Below, in pieces: positions 10,910 to 21,961 of a DNA stretch of 64,000 nt (within the stretch, counting starts at the first letter, position 1; every line of letters starts with the position of its first letter). The stretch is from NCBI GenBank assembly GCA_034440635.1, contig JAOTON010001041.1, forward strand, positions 62,001-126,000, given 5' to 3'. A model generated the notes under the pieces. The model saw only the letters and a list, made by a program, of their open reading frames with translations. It did not search any database and was not told the origin of the DNA. Position numbers and translations under genes: made by a program. This DNA is from Lepas anatifera (Eukaryota > Arthropoda > Thecostraca > Lepadidae).

Positions 10910-11445
10910 TGCTGCATGCGCAATCCATAAAGTGAAGGATCCCGACATGTCCCAGCAAATACGCTCTTCAGCAGCAAACAGTTACAGTTAGAGACCTAAT
11001 TTTGTGTGTGCCTCTTCAAAACATATTGCATAATGACATAACAAACAAACAAAGTAATCTGACAATAGACATCGATAAGAGAACTAACGAAAGCAATGTA
11101 AATAAAGACAAAATTGCAAAATTTTGACTTTGCACGTGCAGCACGTGCAAACCGAGGGTAAGCCACCGGCCGGCAAAGGTTTTATGAATTGCCCAGTATC
11201 ATATGTACCTACTTCCCAAAAATTATAGCCATTGGGACGATGTTGCAGGCTCGACACACCACAATGTTATACTTTGAAACATCTGTTTTTCTCTGGCACA
11301 TGGACTTTGCACCCCTGTTATAAAATATCCGCTCGGTAAATTTTTGCGGATTTTGGATATGTTACGCCCCTATCAATTGCGAACACAATTGTGTATATTA
11401 TGGGGGGCTAGAATTTTATGACATGTAAATCCTAATTTGACTGGA
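10910..11445 (-). repeat. Long inverted repeat, copy 2
   Basis: Reverse complement of 6679-7215. The 23-bp palindrome with two CACGTG words lies at 11129-11151. The outer limits are AAATTAGG-like in both copies. Confidence 0.75.
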
Positions 11446-12157
11446 CTAGAAGGGCCTGAAGGCTTTTAATTTTGAAGGTATCTCCATCATGAGGAAAGTC
11501 GTAATTGAGGTAATAAGCGAGGTTTCAAAAACAAAGAACAGGACTAAATATTTAAGAATTTGACATTTTGAATGGTAATGCCTGTCCCAGTGCATTCTGA
11601 ACAATCCTGTGACAAATTAAACTTAGAAATACATACTAAGCCGCGTCGAACCGAACCTGTGCACCACCATCTGAATCAAAAACAAAACAATTGACGCTCG
11701 CGTTGTCCTCCCAATAAAGCTGTGGTAAATACTACAGATGGCGCACTGAAGACATTACGCGTACCTTAACTCCTATTAGACAAAAGGTGACGATCAGGGC
11801 AGTTGAATAACGATAAATGACAGTTTAAAAGTCACGTGACTTAAAAAACCTGAGAAAATCTGTAAACCTTCCCTCAGGCTACAAGGCAAAGCTAATATAT
11901 TGTGGCACACAATGATGGTTTTGTGACTGGAGTGGCGCGCGTGGGGTGCGGGGGGTGCAGTGCTATGTTGTGTGCAGGCAGTGGGCGCTAAATAGGTCAA
12001 TGATAATCAACAATTTAAAGAGTGGCGGTTTGTGAGATACTTGATGTTTAGGGAATTCCAGAGTAAGGACTGAGTTTTACTTTCTATATAGAGGGATCAG
12101 TAGGCGCAGTGTTGTGTCGTCGGTGTTTATATTATCTACCAAGGGACCTCAAACCAT
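11446..12157. other. Non-coding stretch
   Basis: No gene or recognisable repeat was found. Confidence 0.45.
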
Positions 12158-12900
12158 GACAAATCCAGTGGCGGCGCTTCCATAGAGGCACATTAGGCAC
12201 TGCCTAGCCACTTTTAAATGTCGAAGTCAGTATGTATTTTATGTGGAAGAAATCTAACTTGACTCCATGTTTAAGTGGCAGATAATATTCCTTTTTCGGA
12301 TCACTGGGTCAAAGAGCCGATAATTTGCATCTCTGACAATCCAAGTTTGCAGCTTTTACCGTCAACAAATGTGATATCAGGCACTTTGCGAATCCGCTGA
12401 ATCTGCCTAACAACGTGGCAAATCTAACGTGTGCTTTTTGATTGACATCTCTAATACTTCATTCATTCGGACGCGAGTACTGGCTCATAAAATCAGCAAC
12501 CTAGGCGTGCCTGAATTGCTAGCACGTGCGATGCCGCGTCTAAGGACCTTGATTACAGCGGATGCATTTATTGACTTCCTTGTATTCGCGGATTCCTAGC
12601 CTTCTCTAGTGTGGTACAGTTGTTTGGCAATTATTGCAATATATTTAATTTGGGAAACCCGTATGGAGAACGTGAGTCATGGCACAAAATCTGGTGGATG
12701 AATTTTAAAAAATCCGTTCGATCGTACAGCGAGAAATTGGATGTCATAAAAAGTGAAGTGCCGAAGCCGTCCTTGAAATGGGAAGATCTCGTGAGTACCA
12801 TGTCCTTCCCGGCTTACTTACCTACCTACCTATATTTCTTGAATATTGCCTTGCATCTTAATATACTGCCGCATTACCGTTTCCACAATCCCCGACATAA

Positions 12901-12971
<71 letters not shown>

Positions 12972-13155
12972 TATGATATTCAACATTTAAACATAAATAT
13001 TTTTTGCTCATCGACTTGAGCTTGCCTCCCTCTCCAGGCGACCTGCTGCATCCGCCCCTGTCCACTCTCAGGTAAAAAGCCTGTGCGACGTCCCCACCTC
13101 TAAACCAATCGTGCCTAGGCTGTCATAATGTTCAAGCGCCGCCACTGAACAAATC
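12158..13155. mobile_element. hAT-like non-autonomous element, 982 bp
   Basis: Terminal inverted repeats CAGTGGCGGCGCTT and AAGCGCCGCCACTG (14 of 14 paired) bound 12166-13147. The flanks read GACAAATC at 12158-12165 and AACAAATC at 13148-13155, an 8-bp target duplication with one mismatch. CAG...CTG ends and 8-bp duplications are hAT features. The interior holds a TA dinucleotide run and short open frames without transposase motifs, so this is probably a deletion derivative or MITE-like element. Confidence 0.88.
12904..12965. repeat. (TA)n microsatellite
   Basis: About 31 uninterrupted TA dinucleotides inside the 982-bp hAT-like element. The length is likely variable between individuals and prone to assembly error. 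Confidence 0.98.
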
Positions 13156-13671
13156 AAGAAAGTACTTTTAAAAAGCAGCTAATTAAAGCTTTTTAGACTC
13201 CGTTTTGACCCATTTCAAGGTTTATGTGCAAAATAAGATTTTGTTATCCTCTATCTGGCGCTTATATTACTTAGTTTTTTTAGTGTGCTCAGTTAACCAA
13301 AGAGAGAAAATAGAAAATAAAGATGTGGCTTTCTAAGAGTGAATTATTGCATGATTATTAGCTTAGGGCTTTTTGTGGTGTGCACCCTCAAAGTCAAAAA
13401 GTCTAAATGTGTGCCAAATCTAATTTATCTGTATGATTTTGCACGCTATTGCTAATATTGAATGGAAAATACTAGGAAGTGTGTGTGCTTTTGAAACTGT
13501 ATATTTTACACAACTTATTTTTGTTAATGACTGATCCTGGGATGGGTGTAGTGTTGATATGAATAATAATAACTTCCCTATTATTAGCAAATTGCAATAT
13601 GAAATCCTTCAAAATTATTTCTAAACATTTCTAAAATGTCAGCCATGGATCACATATATTAAGAAAGAGTG
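13156..13671. other. Non-coding stretch
   Basis: AT-rich sequence with no gene found. Confidence 0.45.
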
Positions 13672-13862
13672 CTGAGTCGACTGAACTCCCGACTCACAGC
13701 TTAGAGGCTGACTCTGATTCTTACTCGACTCAACTGGTCGAGCAGTTGAGTCGACTCAGACTCAATCTAAATCTGGAAGTGAGTCGACTCAACTCTGACT
13801 CAAGAAAATTTGAGTCGACTCAGAGTCGACTCCCACTCTGAGTCGCGACTCCAACAAGTCTG
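13672..13862. repeat. GACTC-rich hAT-like MITE, right end kept
   Basis: This block of GACTC/GAGTC words aligns in the same orientation with 888-1085. It ends CCAACAAGTCTG at 13862, so the reverse complement starts CAGACTTGTTGG, close to the start kept at 888. The left end is worn. Much of the block is self-complementary. Confidence 0.55.
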
Positions 13863-14785
13863 CGTAGGGCCAACGGAACTCAAAATGAAGTTCCGTTCCC
13901 AGATATCCTTGACAAAGATTCATCTTTTTAAATATGAGATGTAAAGTTTTTTTTTGAGAAAATAGCTGATGTTAAAACTGAATATCCTTCGACGACGTCT
14001 AAACAAAACGTTAAAATATATAAATTCTAAACATCCGCCGAAGTCAGAGAAATATCCACAATGAGGACGCGAAGCCTAAAAGAGGGATGGGTGAAAACCT
14101 CCGGACGTCGTGCACTGAGGTACTGAAGAGAGGGGAGCCGAAGCGACTTACAGGCGCCTCCATCTCCCGCTCGCTGATGGCGCATCTGATGACAAGAAGT
14201 AAGTAGCAACTAAACATGCATCTCAATTCGGGATTCATACATAGGTATCCAGAGTTAACTTTAGAAACGGATTCTTCCTTTGGTTCCGGCCGCCGTTTGA
14301 ATGGGAAAACTAAGTTGGTTTTGCGGAATGATTTGTGATTGATTATTAGGAAACAGGAGCGAGTTTGACCTGTCACGTACGCAGTGTTCTCCGCTCAGAG
14401 GCCGGAATAACAATCAGAGCGGGAGCACAAAGTGCAACGCGTCTCAGGCCGCCGATATCGAACACAATCCCTTTCATCATCTATTTCAATGGCATGATAT
14501 TCAGAATTCATCAAGGAAGCTCTCCTTTGATCTAGGAGAACTGGAATCATTTAATGCTCCCAAGAACTGTATGGTATTTTCGTGCATTATGCGCGGTCAC
14601 GTCTGTCCCATTCCCTTGGAATCATTGGTCAGCGTTTGTCAGTGGCACATTTTCACGTCATCTCCTCCTTTTCATAAACAATACTGAGGCTGGCAGATTT
14701 CGGCTCCTGTTTCAGCTTTGCGTAGTCAGGTCTATTTCAAACCTGTGCTGTCAGCAGAAATACAGAGGTTCACTGATGACACCTA
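13863..14785. other. Non-coding stretch
   Basis: Short open frames at 14027-14376 (minus) and 14554-14790 (plus) show no family motif. I see no tRNA, repeat or element end. Confidence 0.45.
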
Positions 14786-15516
14786 GTTAAACGCGCAGTG
14801 GAGGGAGGGGTCCTAAATCAACCCTACCTATTTTCTCACGGTGACCAGAGAACGTAGAAAAAACTTTAAAAAACTTCACAGCAAAAAACTTAACTCGGCT
14901 ACATTAAAGCAAATCGATAAGCGTGTTGAGTAGTGAAAGAGTGTTAAATATAGGCGAGTATTTTTTATATACAGACTTGCAAAGTCAGACTTATACTTTG
15001 AGATCGCCACAATGGCGCGGTTGCACCAGTTTAGCTGTATTGTAGACCGAATGGTCGCGTCATGATTTCATATCCTCGGAATGATGTGTCAAGGTCAGCG
15101 TACATGAGGAGTAAGGTCAAATATTACTTACAATTAAAGGTGTTTCAGCATTTTCAAGGTCATTGACCGCAGCGCTTCCGGTCAGGTGTCGTTACCCAGT
15201 ATGATATATATTATGTCATGACGTGCTAGTTAAGGTTATTTAATATAAGGTCAAGGCCAAAGATCATGAGCCATAGTCAACCCCTCAATGGACTGATATA
15301 GTAAGTACTAGTTATAGCTTATGGACATAATTGGTAATATTTAGTATTGTGACGCCATAGGGCAATGAGCTTGAATTAGCTTGACACTGAACTCTCAGAA
15401 AACATAGTATGGGACATCTTGAGTTTAGCCTGCCTCCAATATACCCAGATATGTTTAGCTTAATCACGGTATTTCCCAAAAGATCACCAGCACGAACCAG
15501 ATTTGACCTTCAACAC
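14786..15516 (+). mobile_element. TTAA-family element, type B, left part
   Basis: TTAA followed by ACGCGCAGTGGAGGGAGGGG matches the type B left end at 30222. The inner segment (CTTTGAGATCGCCACAATGG near 14996) aligns with 30415 and 59365. The copy has lost the subterminal hairpin pairing and stops where a second fragment in opposite orientation begins. Confidence 0.7.
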
Positions 15517-15720
15517 CTGCGCTGGAGAGGGGTCTGGCACTAAAGCACACTGGAAGGAGTCTGGTAGCCCCCTCCCCTAAGATCTCGGAAATTAAGAGAC
15601 GTAGAAAAACACCGGTTGGAGGATGGCTGAAAGCTATTGTGATCTACATCTTGACCAATTCTCATTGACCTAGGTCAATATAGTCAAGGTCAACATTTTG
15701 AGGTGTGTAAAATGTAAAAT
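15517..15720 (-). mobile_element. TTAA-family element, type B, right end, inverted
   Basis: Read on the minus strand this is the doubled right terminus seen at 31020-31147: a CTGGAG...TCTGGCACTAA...CACTGGA arrangement, then CCCTAAGATCTCGGAAA. Further in, GACCTAGGTCAATAT matches 30985. The outer TTAA has eroded to TCAA. Confidence 0.7.
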
Positions 15721-16770
15721 GATGCACCATTTTTTTGCAATTCTCCATAGTTCCTAGCCCTTTTATTTTATCTAGACAAAATTATTAGGCATTCATAGAT
15801 AATTGAGAAAGTCATATCTTTCAGTTGTATAAAAATTCAAAATGCATTGGCGGTTCCGGGGTCAGAACTATATGGTCAGATATTTATGGATATATAAAAA
15901 TATGAATAATATGAGATATGTACTTTTCCAGTTTTCTATTGCGTAGATGAAGGTAAGATACTGCATGACATCTTTGACAATAAATTAATGTAAAAAAATA
16001 TTCAGAGACGGATGCAGGGAATACAAATAATCGGGGATGATTCATATATCCATATGCAGGAACAACGTACATGACTCGTAGACATTCGCAATATATTACT
16101 AGTGTCCAAGAGTCATTTAGTTATGTTCCTCGGCTATTGATATCTCCGACATTTCCCAAGCTTTTACCGCCCGTGCTGCCAAACCCGGGAGAAGTCTAAA
16201 TGATCTTTTCTCCTTGATCTGCCTATAGATGGAGTTATATCTATTCGGTCTTGATACCAAATGAATGCCCTAGATGCTTATTCCATGCATTGAACTTAGT
16301 ATACTAATGTACATACATACATACGCTCATTGATGCATAAAAACCCCATTAATCACAATACCTGATCGCTCCTATTGCATCTTATAATCATAGCACTATG
16401 ATATATAATATATATGTTGATGCTATAATGATATGCTATAATATATGATATATGTATTAGGCTGTGTCACTGGAAGGTTTTTGTCTTGAACTCAGCGCCC
16501 TTATGCTTTTATTATGCCCTATAGATACAGAAACAATTCTACTTCGTTGTAATTTTTCCTACCTGAAATCCCCAGCCCGCTGGGAGCAGAAGTGTATTTC
16601 CCTATACCTTTAACATTGGAACACTAGCGCCACCAGGCGGAAATATCATACACTAAGGACTTTCTTACGCTTTGGCGAGCTTATGATACACTTTAAGAGC
16701 TCTAGAAGAGTTTTTAGAGAATATTAGCAGCTCTCTGAATATTTCAAAGCTTCTGACAGCGAAAATTAGG
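15721..16770. other. AT-rich non-coding stretch
   Basis: A short (CATA)n run lies at 16310-16325, and an AT-rich segment of ATATGATATAT-type words at 16395-16460. No gene was found. Confidence 0.5.
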
Positions 16771-17262
16771 TAGGGGAAAATGGGGGGAATCTGGACCACC
16801 GGGGTAATTCGGCACACCCTTGTTACCGCATTTTCTAACGTTGTCATCTGGTGGGAAAGACGTAATCTACATTTGTCGTCGGAAGGGTAACTTCAATTTT
16901 TAGCTTAGTTGAACTCCGACGCAGGAGAAAAGTTCCAGGTAAGTAATTTTGATTTTTGCATTTTTGATCTTAAATAAGTGGTCATGAAATTACATCTTTT
17001 TATGAAATTGTATGTTGTTTGCAAATATCATTCAGGTGCTTTTAGGGCAATTTAGTATACCCTCTCCGAATTTATAGTTATTATTGTGATAACCTGAATG
17101 TATTACCCACGGCGCCAGGCTGTTTCCAAAAAAAACCAATATGGGGTAATCTGGACCACAGGTAGTCCGAGTTACCCCAATGTAAAAATTGTTATAGGAA
17201 ATAGGTGTTGTTATTTATTGAGGAGAAAACTGAAAACAATATTGGTTGTCTGCTTTTAAGCG

Positions 17263-17466
17263 ATGCCACGGAAGTACAGAAAGAATACGAAAGGTCCGCA
17301 GTGGACCGAGGAAAATATTTCAGCTGCCATAAATATGGTAACGTCAGGTAAAATGGGACATAAAAAGCAGCAAAGTCACAAAATGTGTCGAAGTCTACAC
17401 TCAGGAGGCATATGGAAGGAACTTTCAATGTATAGACGTCATCCAGAAAGAAGTCTATCCGGCAGG
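17263..17466 (+). pseudogene. pogo-like transposase, N-terminal helix-turn-helix
   Basis: The frame opens at ATG 17263 with MPRKYRKNTKGPQWTEEN, then an AI..V..GKMG segment. This is the start of the Psq/CENP-B-type DNA-binding domain found at the N-terminus of pogo and Tigger transposases. The second helix region is altered, and the frame runs off into the inserted TTAA-element end at about 17467. It would bind the inverted termini. Assignment is by motif recognition only. Confidence 0.75.
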
Positions 17467-17647
17467 CCACTTGACCTGCACTGATGACCTTGACCTAAGA
17501 TGACCCAAGCTTAAAGTTTTGAGGAAAGTTGCGGAATGGATCCAGGAATGCGGAATGGATGCGAAATGGATCCCTTCGCGCCGCTGTTTTTCGTGCTGCC
17601 AGAAAACCCAAGGGGTGTTCAAACACCCCCACCGGGGCGAGGGTTAA
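17467..17647 (-). mobile_element. TTAA-family type A left end, inverted solo end
   Basis: The reverse complement matches 36903-37080, the left end of the large type A element. It ends with hairpin GGGGTGTTCAAACACCCC (17612-17629), ACCGGGGCGAGGG, and TTAA at 17644-17647. The inner limit, about 17467, has no second TTAA, so the rest of the element is lost. It splits the pogo-like transposase. Confidence 0.8.
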
Positions 17648-18275
17648 ATTGGAAGCGTGCTTCTTTAGATTGACTCAAAGGGATATCGACTTCTTGGCAT
17701 TTCAGTTGGCCGAAATAAATTATATAACGCACAACTTTAACAGGGAAACTGGTCTCGTAGGCAGGACTGGCTGGAGGGGTTTTTGGGACGAAATCCAAAC
17801 ATTGCACTATAATAATAATTGTTGGGGTTTAACGACGCACCAACTGCCAGGGTCATACGGCGTCCCCAATTCTCACCCTGTTGGAAGGGATTTTGGAGAT
17901 CAGATCGACTTATTCAGAGGCTCCACCGGGACTTGAACCCGGGACCGGTGGCTTAGAAGACAAGGGTGCTATCCACTAAGCCACCTCATCCCCCAAACAT
18001 TGCACTCAGAGTACCGGAAGCAACATCTGCAGCTAAGGCGAGGGCGTTCAACAGAGTCACAGTGGGAAGTTTTTTAACGTGTTAGAAGAAGAACTAGACA
18101 GTAAAAAGATTTCCGCCCCACAGGATTTCCAATTGCAATGAGACCGGATGGACATGGATAGGAAGATGCTGTTCAACGTGAATGGGTACATGTTTACCGA
18201 AGTAATTTCTTGTACGAATAATCCTGTGATGTGTGGGCTGTGTGAAATAGACAGACCATACGGTAACCTCGTACA
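17648..18275 (+). pseudogene. pogo-like transposase, middle domain remnant
   Basis: From 17648 the frame gives a FFRLTQRDIDFLAFQLAE segment, then N.I.H.FN and GRTGWRGF, which match the second CENP-B-type domain of pogo/Tigger transposases. After the SINE (17809-17992) the reading resumes with VPEATSAAKARAFN and a V..F segment near 18010-18070, the usual end of that domain, but stops soon interrupt it. The DDE catalytic domain is not recognisable, so the copy is both interrupted and deleted. Confidence 0.8.
17795..18006 (-). mobile_element. tRNA-derived SINE with 14-bp target duplication
   Basis: The SINE lies on the minus strand at 17809-17992. It has a tRNA-like head with A box TGGCTTAGTGG and B box GGTTCAAGTCC. 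The anticodon-loop region reads CTTCTAA, suggesting tRNA-Arg(UCU). A ~100-bp body ends in a GTCGTTAAACCCCAAC-like tail and a short ATT microsatellite. Identical 14-bp repeats CCAAACATTGCACT flank it at 17795-17808 and 17993-18006, as expected for LINE-driven insertion. Transcription would be by RNA polymerase III. Two worn relatives lie at 18709 and 58205. Confidence 0.92.
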
Positions 18276-18708
18276 GCACTAAAAATCCTGTGCTTTGCTC
18301 TCGTGATTAATACAAGCAGTACAGTGTTTGATTCAACAAGCCTTGTTTCATTTCAACCCCAAAAAATGTACGCATTTATATGCTTTGGCTGACAATGTTA
18401 CGCGGGGTGGTCCCGGAACAGCGGTGGGGTAGTTTGGATCAGGGGTGGTCCGAATAACCCCGTGATTTTTTAGGATCAAGTTTTGGCTTTGTCTCATCTT
18501 TTGCCACTTCTATAAAAAGTGAGTTCAGTTTCACAAAATCGGACTACGCAGAGTTGTACCTAAAGGTACAGAAAAATCATTTTAGAGTGTTTCGAAATTA
18601 AGTGGTCCACATTCCCCCACTTTCCCCTACATACGTACTCAGGTCGTCTTTTAAGAGAATGGTCCTTAAAACGAAAGCGCCCAAATACACGTCGTATTGT
18701 ATTTTTGT

Positions 18709-18850
18709 GGGGGGGGGTTAAGGACACACCAACAGCTAAGATCATATAACATCGGAGGGGAAGGGCAATGAGCAGGCTTGAGCTAGGGCAGGGCTCCAAA
18801 TCCTGCCTTTTGAGGGGCTCGAGCCCACGACACCACGGCAGGCAGCTGCT
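18709..18850 (-). mobile_element. SINE fragment, same family
   Basis: The plus-strand start (GGTTAAGGACACACCAACAG, then a CTAAGATCATA stretch) matches the 3' body of the SINE at 17809. A B-box-like GGGCTCGAGCCC lies near 18817. The middle has diverged and no target duplication is visible. Confidence 0.6.
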
Positions 18851-21115
18851 GGCGATGTCAGCTGCAGATGCTGCAGATGTCGGCGGCAGCCATGCCCGCT
18901 ACGCTGGCTCTCACCGAGTATTGCCGAGGCCGCCTCTGTCACTGCCTTTACCATCCTCTTTATTGTCTATGATAAGTTCCAACTTCCAGCGGGACACTCC
19001 GAATCCTCTCGATGGCTTCGTCACTGAGGCTCGGTGATGGGCGTTCTATCCCAGCCGAAGAGCTCAGTGAAGTCAGTCACGTCGAAGTTAACACCCGGGA
19101 GTTCTTACCGGCCAAACTTTCAGCTAGGATTGCTATCGATGCCCCTGGATAGTCAGCGAGACCTGATCGCGCAGCTGGGGCTCCCCAGCCGAGGCCATCG
19201 CTAGCAAAACCGTCTCTGGGTGGCACCGGTAGGTATTGCGCTGCACTGCGGGCTGGATGAGATCCTGCAGCTTTTTAGCAGCATCGTCAGCGCAATGCGC
19301 ATCAAGTTTTCGGCACTACGGCTGCAGTCACTGTGACGATGTATGAAGAACCACATGGAGGTGTAATGTCTCAATTAAGTACCAGACAATCAAAGACGGC
19401 TTCAGTTAATGTCGAGCTGTGACGATGGAGACTCGGAGGATCTCCGTAGCCAGCGTCAACCACCTGAAAGATAGAGCTGCGCAAAAAATATATTGTTTTA
19501 TTGTGAATTTATATGGAAGAGGAGTCGCATATTCAGGCAAAAGCAGAAATGATTTGTGGTCTTTTATCATTCATCTGCCATAGCAGTTTCTACAAAAGTG
19601 ATATGCTGCCAAAGTTGGACGCCTCTGGCGAACCGAGAGAGCAGCAGCTAGCCAGAGCTTAGGTTGTGGCTAGTCTCTCTGGCAATGAGCGCACTATACC
19701 TGTAATCGATGTCCCAATCGATGCCTGGAGCGTGCTCCTCACTGTCCAATGAAATGCCCTCACTATCCGAGTTCTCATTCACCGCACCGTACGCAGCTGC
19801 CTGAGGATCCCGAGATTAAAAAGAACGCTTCTGAACACGCTGCCCTCACGAGATGGTCCAGCCTCGCTGTTGGGCGGATCAGTACTTTCAAGCCTGGCGA
19901 ACGCCCTCTTCCGCCTGCCGTTCATTCTCGTTCAGCATTTTTTTTTTTTAAATATTTTTGCGTTCCCAGCCTGGGAACATTTTTCACATTTGCACTACAC
20001 ACAAGCAGACACACACTATGTACACGGCAGCGGGGCTTACGCTATCGGCACCCTTGCGGGACAGTCATGTCCGCACGCTTCCTGTCAAACGCCCCACTGT
20101 ACCAGGCAGTGGAGCTATCCCGATTTCTCGGACCCGGCGGAACAGAGGACTGCTCCGGTCCTCTGTTCAGCATGGTCCCCCGGCACGCTGCTGCTTCTCG
20201 TCTCAACGTTTCGTTATAGTCAGTTCCACCCAAAAACATCCATCAAGTCCCTCTGCTTCTTGAGGAATCTGTCCCGGCTATCGGCACGCGGTTATCCCCA
20301 AGGCAGCTGCAGCGGCTCAGGCATCTGCACTTGGCCAGGCCGATGAAGCCCCCAGCCTTTTGTCTTCCTGTCCGATCCATTGCGACATTTCTTTGCAACT
20401 GTGTTCGTGGCTTAAAACTGTTTGTAGCACTCAAAGGGTTAATGTGAGGTATATGAATTGCATTTAGTCGATAGAAAGGCACACTTTAGTCGATTAGCAG
20501 GTAGAGGAAAGGTCTTATTCAATAGCTTAGTCTGCTGGAGCCTTCACATGACACCAAACGTGAATTCATTTCTCTGTGAGTGTAAGTCATGATGCGTTAT
20601 AACTATTCCCAATCAATGCTTATAAGGTCCATATTAAATCCAAACATTTCTGCCGAACGCATGCCCTGTGGTGAAGCTAATATACAGAGATCAAACTTGG
20701 CAGGCCTATGAACTAAAGGGAAGCCGACATTTATTCTCCTGCATATTATAGTACCCGTCAACCGTGCCAGTGTTGTATTAGCAACAGAAGCTCTGGTTAT
20801 CACGGTGAATACAGGTACTGTTATTTAAGCATTTTGATATTTGAAGATCTTCCGAATAGCTCATGTTTTTTCTTTGAGAGTGGAGTTGAATAAAATTGAG
20901 ATGTGTTAGGATTTAATCCTGCAAGTTAATTATTCGGGAAAGCAACATTGGTCACTGCACTGGTACCTAACAGTGAAGTCATGCTTCCGTTCTGGAGCTA
21001 GATCAAACAAATGAGATGACTCATAATATAAAAACCATACCTATACGTAAGGTGCAGCATGGTATTCAGCAGCTTTCTGGAACTATTGTATGCTGTTAGA
21101 CTAATTAATTGCTAT
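18851..21115. other. Unassigned stretch, no gene supported
   Basis: GC content is higher between 18850 and 20350 than in the surrounding sequence. The open frames there (for example 19749-20346 in three frames) overlap one another and have no family motif. The stretch may be an old element too decayed to read. From 20400 on it is AT-rich. Confidence 0.4.
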
Positions 21116-21961
21116 TTAACACGCGCATTGACGGGGGCTAAGCCACCTTCGCATTGACGGGGGCGGGTACGCGCCCCCTAAGATTTCGAGAACCACGGTA
21201 GGTAGCGAAAAACGGTAAAGGGCGTTGGGCTGCCCATCCACTTTTCCATCGAAAACATTTGGACCATTTTTTTGTCAGGTCACATTTAAGGTCAGGAGAG
21301 GTCAAAACATGCCCGTCATAGGGATAACATGTCAATTCAGTTTTTCGGCCATTATATCTGAACAAGTAAAGATAGAGCAAAACGACTTGAACTATATGAA
21401 TCCTCTTAGCAAGCCGAATCGAATGATATATAATTTGACCTTGCTGGGTCAAATCAAGGATTTGACCTGACCTGAGGTCAGGTCAGGGTCAAATTATATA
21501 AAATGCATATCATTAGAACTGCAAGGCCCAGGCGAGTCTAATGCAGCTAAAATAAATGCTCTATTACCATCCGTTACTGAGTTATTCCGTAAAAAACATT
21601 TTTTCTCATGTATTTCCTATGGAGAGGTCATGCCTCGTACCTGACCTTAGGTCATCGATATCAAAAATACCTGAACATATTTTAGAGAACTCGGTGGGGC
21701 CATTGTGTGATATGAGTTTCAATTGGATAAGCTCACCCTGCTCCGACTTATGTTATCTTAAACTTTTTTTAGGTCGGGTCAGTTGACCTGTGCTGGTGAC
21801 CTGACCTGAGATGACCTAACCTTAAAATTTTCACAGAAGTTGTAAAAATGATGAGGGAAAAGGTATACCAAGTACGGCGGCGCTACGCGCCGCCGTTTTT
21901 CTACTGTCTCCGAAAAACCCGAGGGGGGCGGGTACCCGCCCCCCGTCAATGCGCGTGTTAA
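21116..21961 (-). mobile_element. TTAA-family element, type C, complete
   Basis: TTAA at 21116-21119 and 21958-21961 bounds 838 bp. The outer termini are CACGCGCATTGACGGGGG and its complement. On the minus strand the single-repeat end (21890-21957) has a perfect 22-bp palindrome at 21923-21944 beside the terminus. The opposite end has the terminal repeat doubled around AAGCCACCTTCGC, with a near-perfect hairpin at 21159-21178. The interior matches type A elements (GGCGGCGC segment, GACCTGACCTGAGGTCA), while the termini resemble type B. No transposase is encoded. Confidence 0.88.

Larger units (their letters stand above)
16771..18629 (+). mobile_element. pogo-like Tc1/mariner DNA transposon, broken
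   Basis: Inverted termini GGGGAAAATGGGGGGAATCTGG at the left (from 16773) and their near-complement ending CTTTCCCC (to 18627) are flanked by TA on both sides (16771-16772 and 18628-18629). The interior encodes pieces of a transposase of the pogo/CENP-B type. A TTAA-element end (17467-17647) and a SINE (17809-17992) interrupt it. Without those two the element would be about 1.5 kb. Rows of GGGGTAA...TGGACCA words near 16785, 17145 and 18420 may be subterminal transposase sites. A second copy without coding sequence lies at 53844-55671. Confidence 0.85.

Noticed and set aside
12611..12976. 121-codon frame ending in a Y-I repeat
   Set aside because: The end is the translated (TA)n microsatellite, and the start has no recognised domain. 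It lies within a hAT-like element.
8612..17647. One 9-kb TTAA element between the ends at 8612 and 17644
   Set aside because: Both ends are left-type ends in opposite orientation, and unrelated elements lie between. They are more likely separate fragments.
19749..20346. Three overlapping open frames of 101-158 codons
   Set aside because: They overlap in different frames, have no family motif, and are biased to P, H, S and R as expected of chance frames in GC-mixed DNA.
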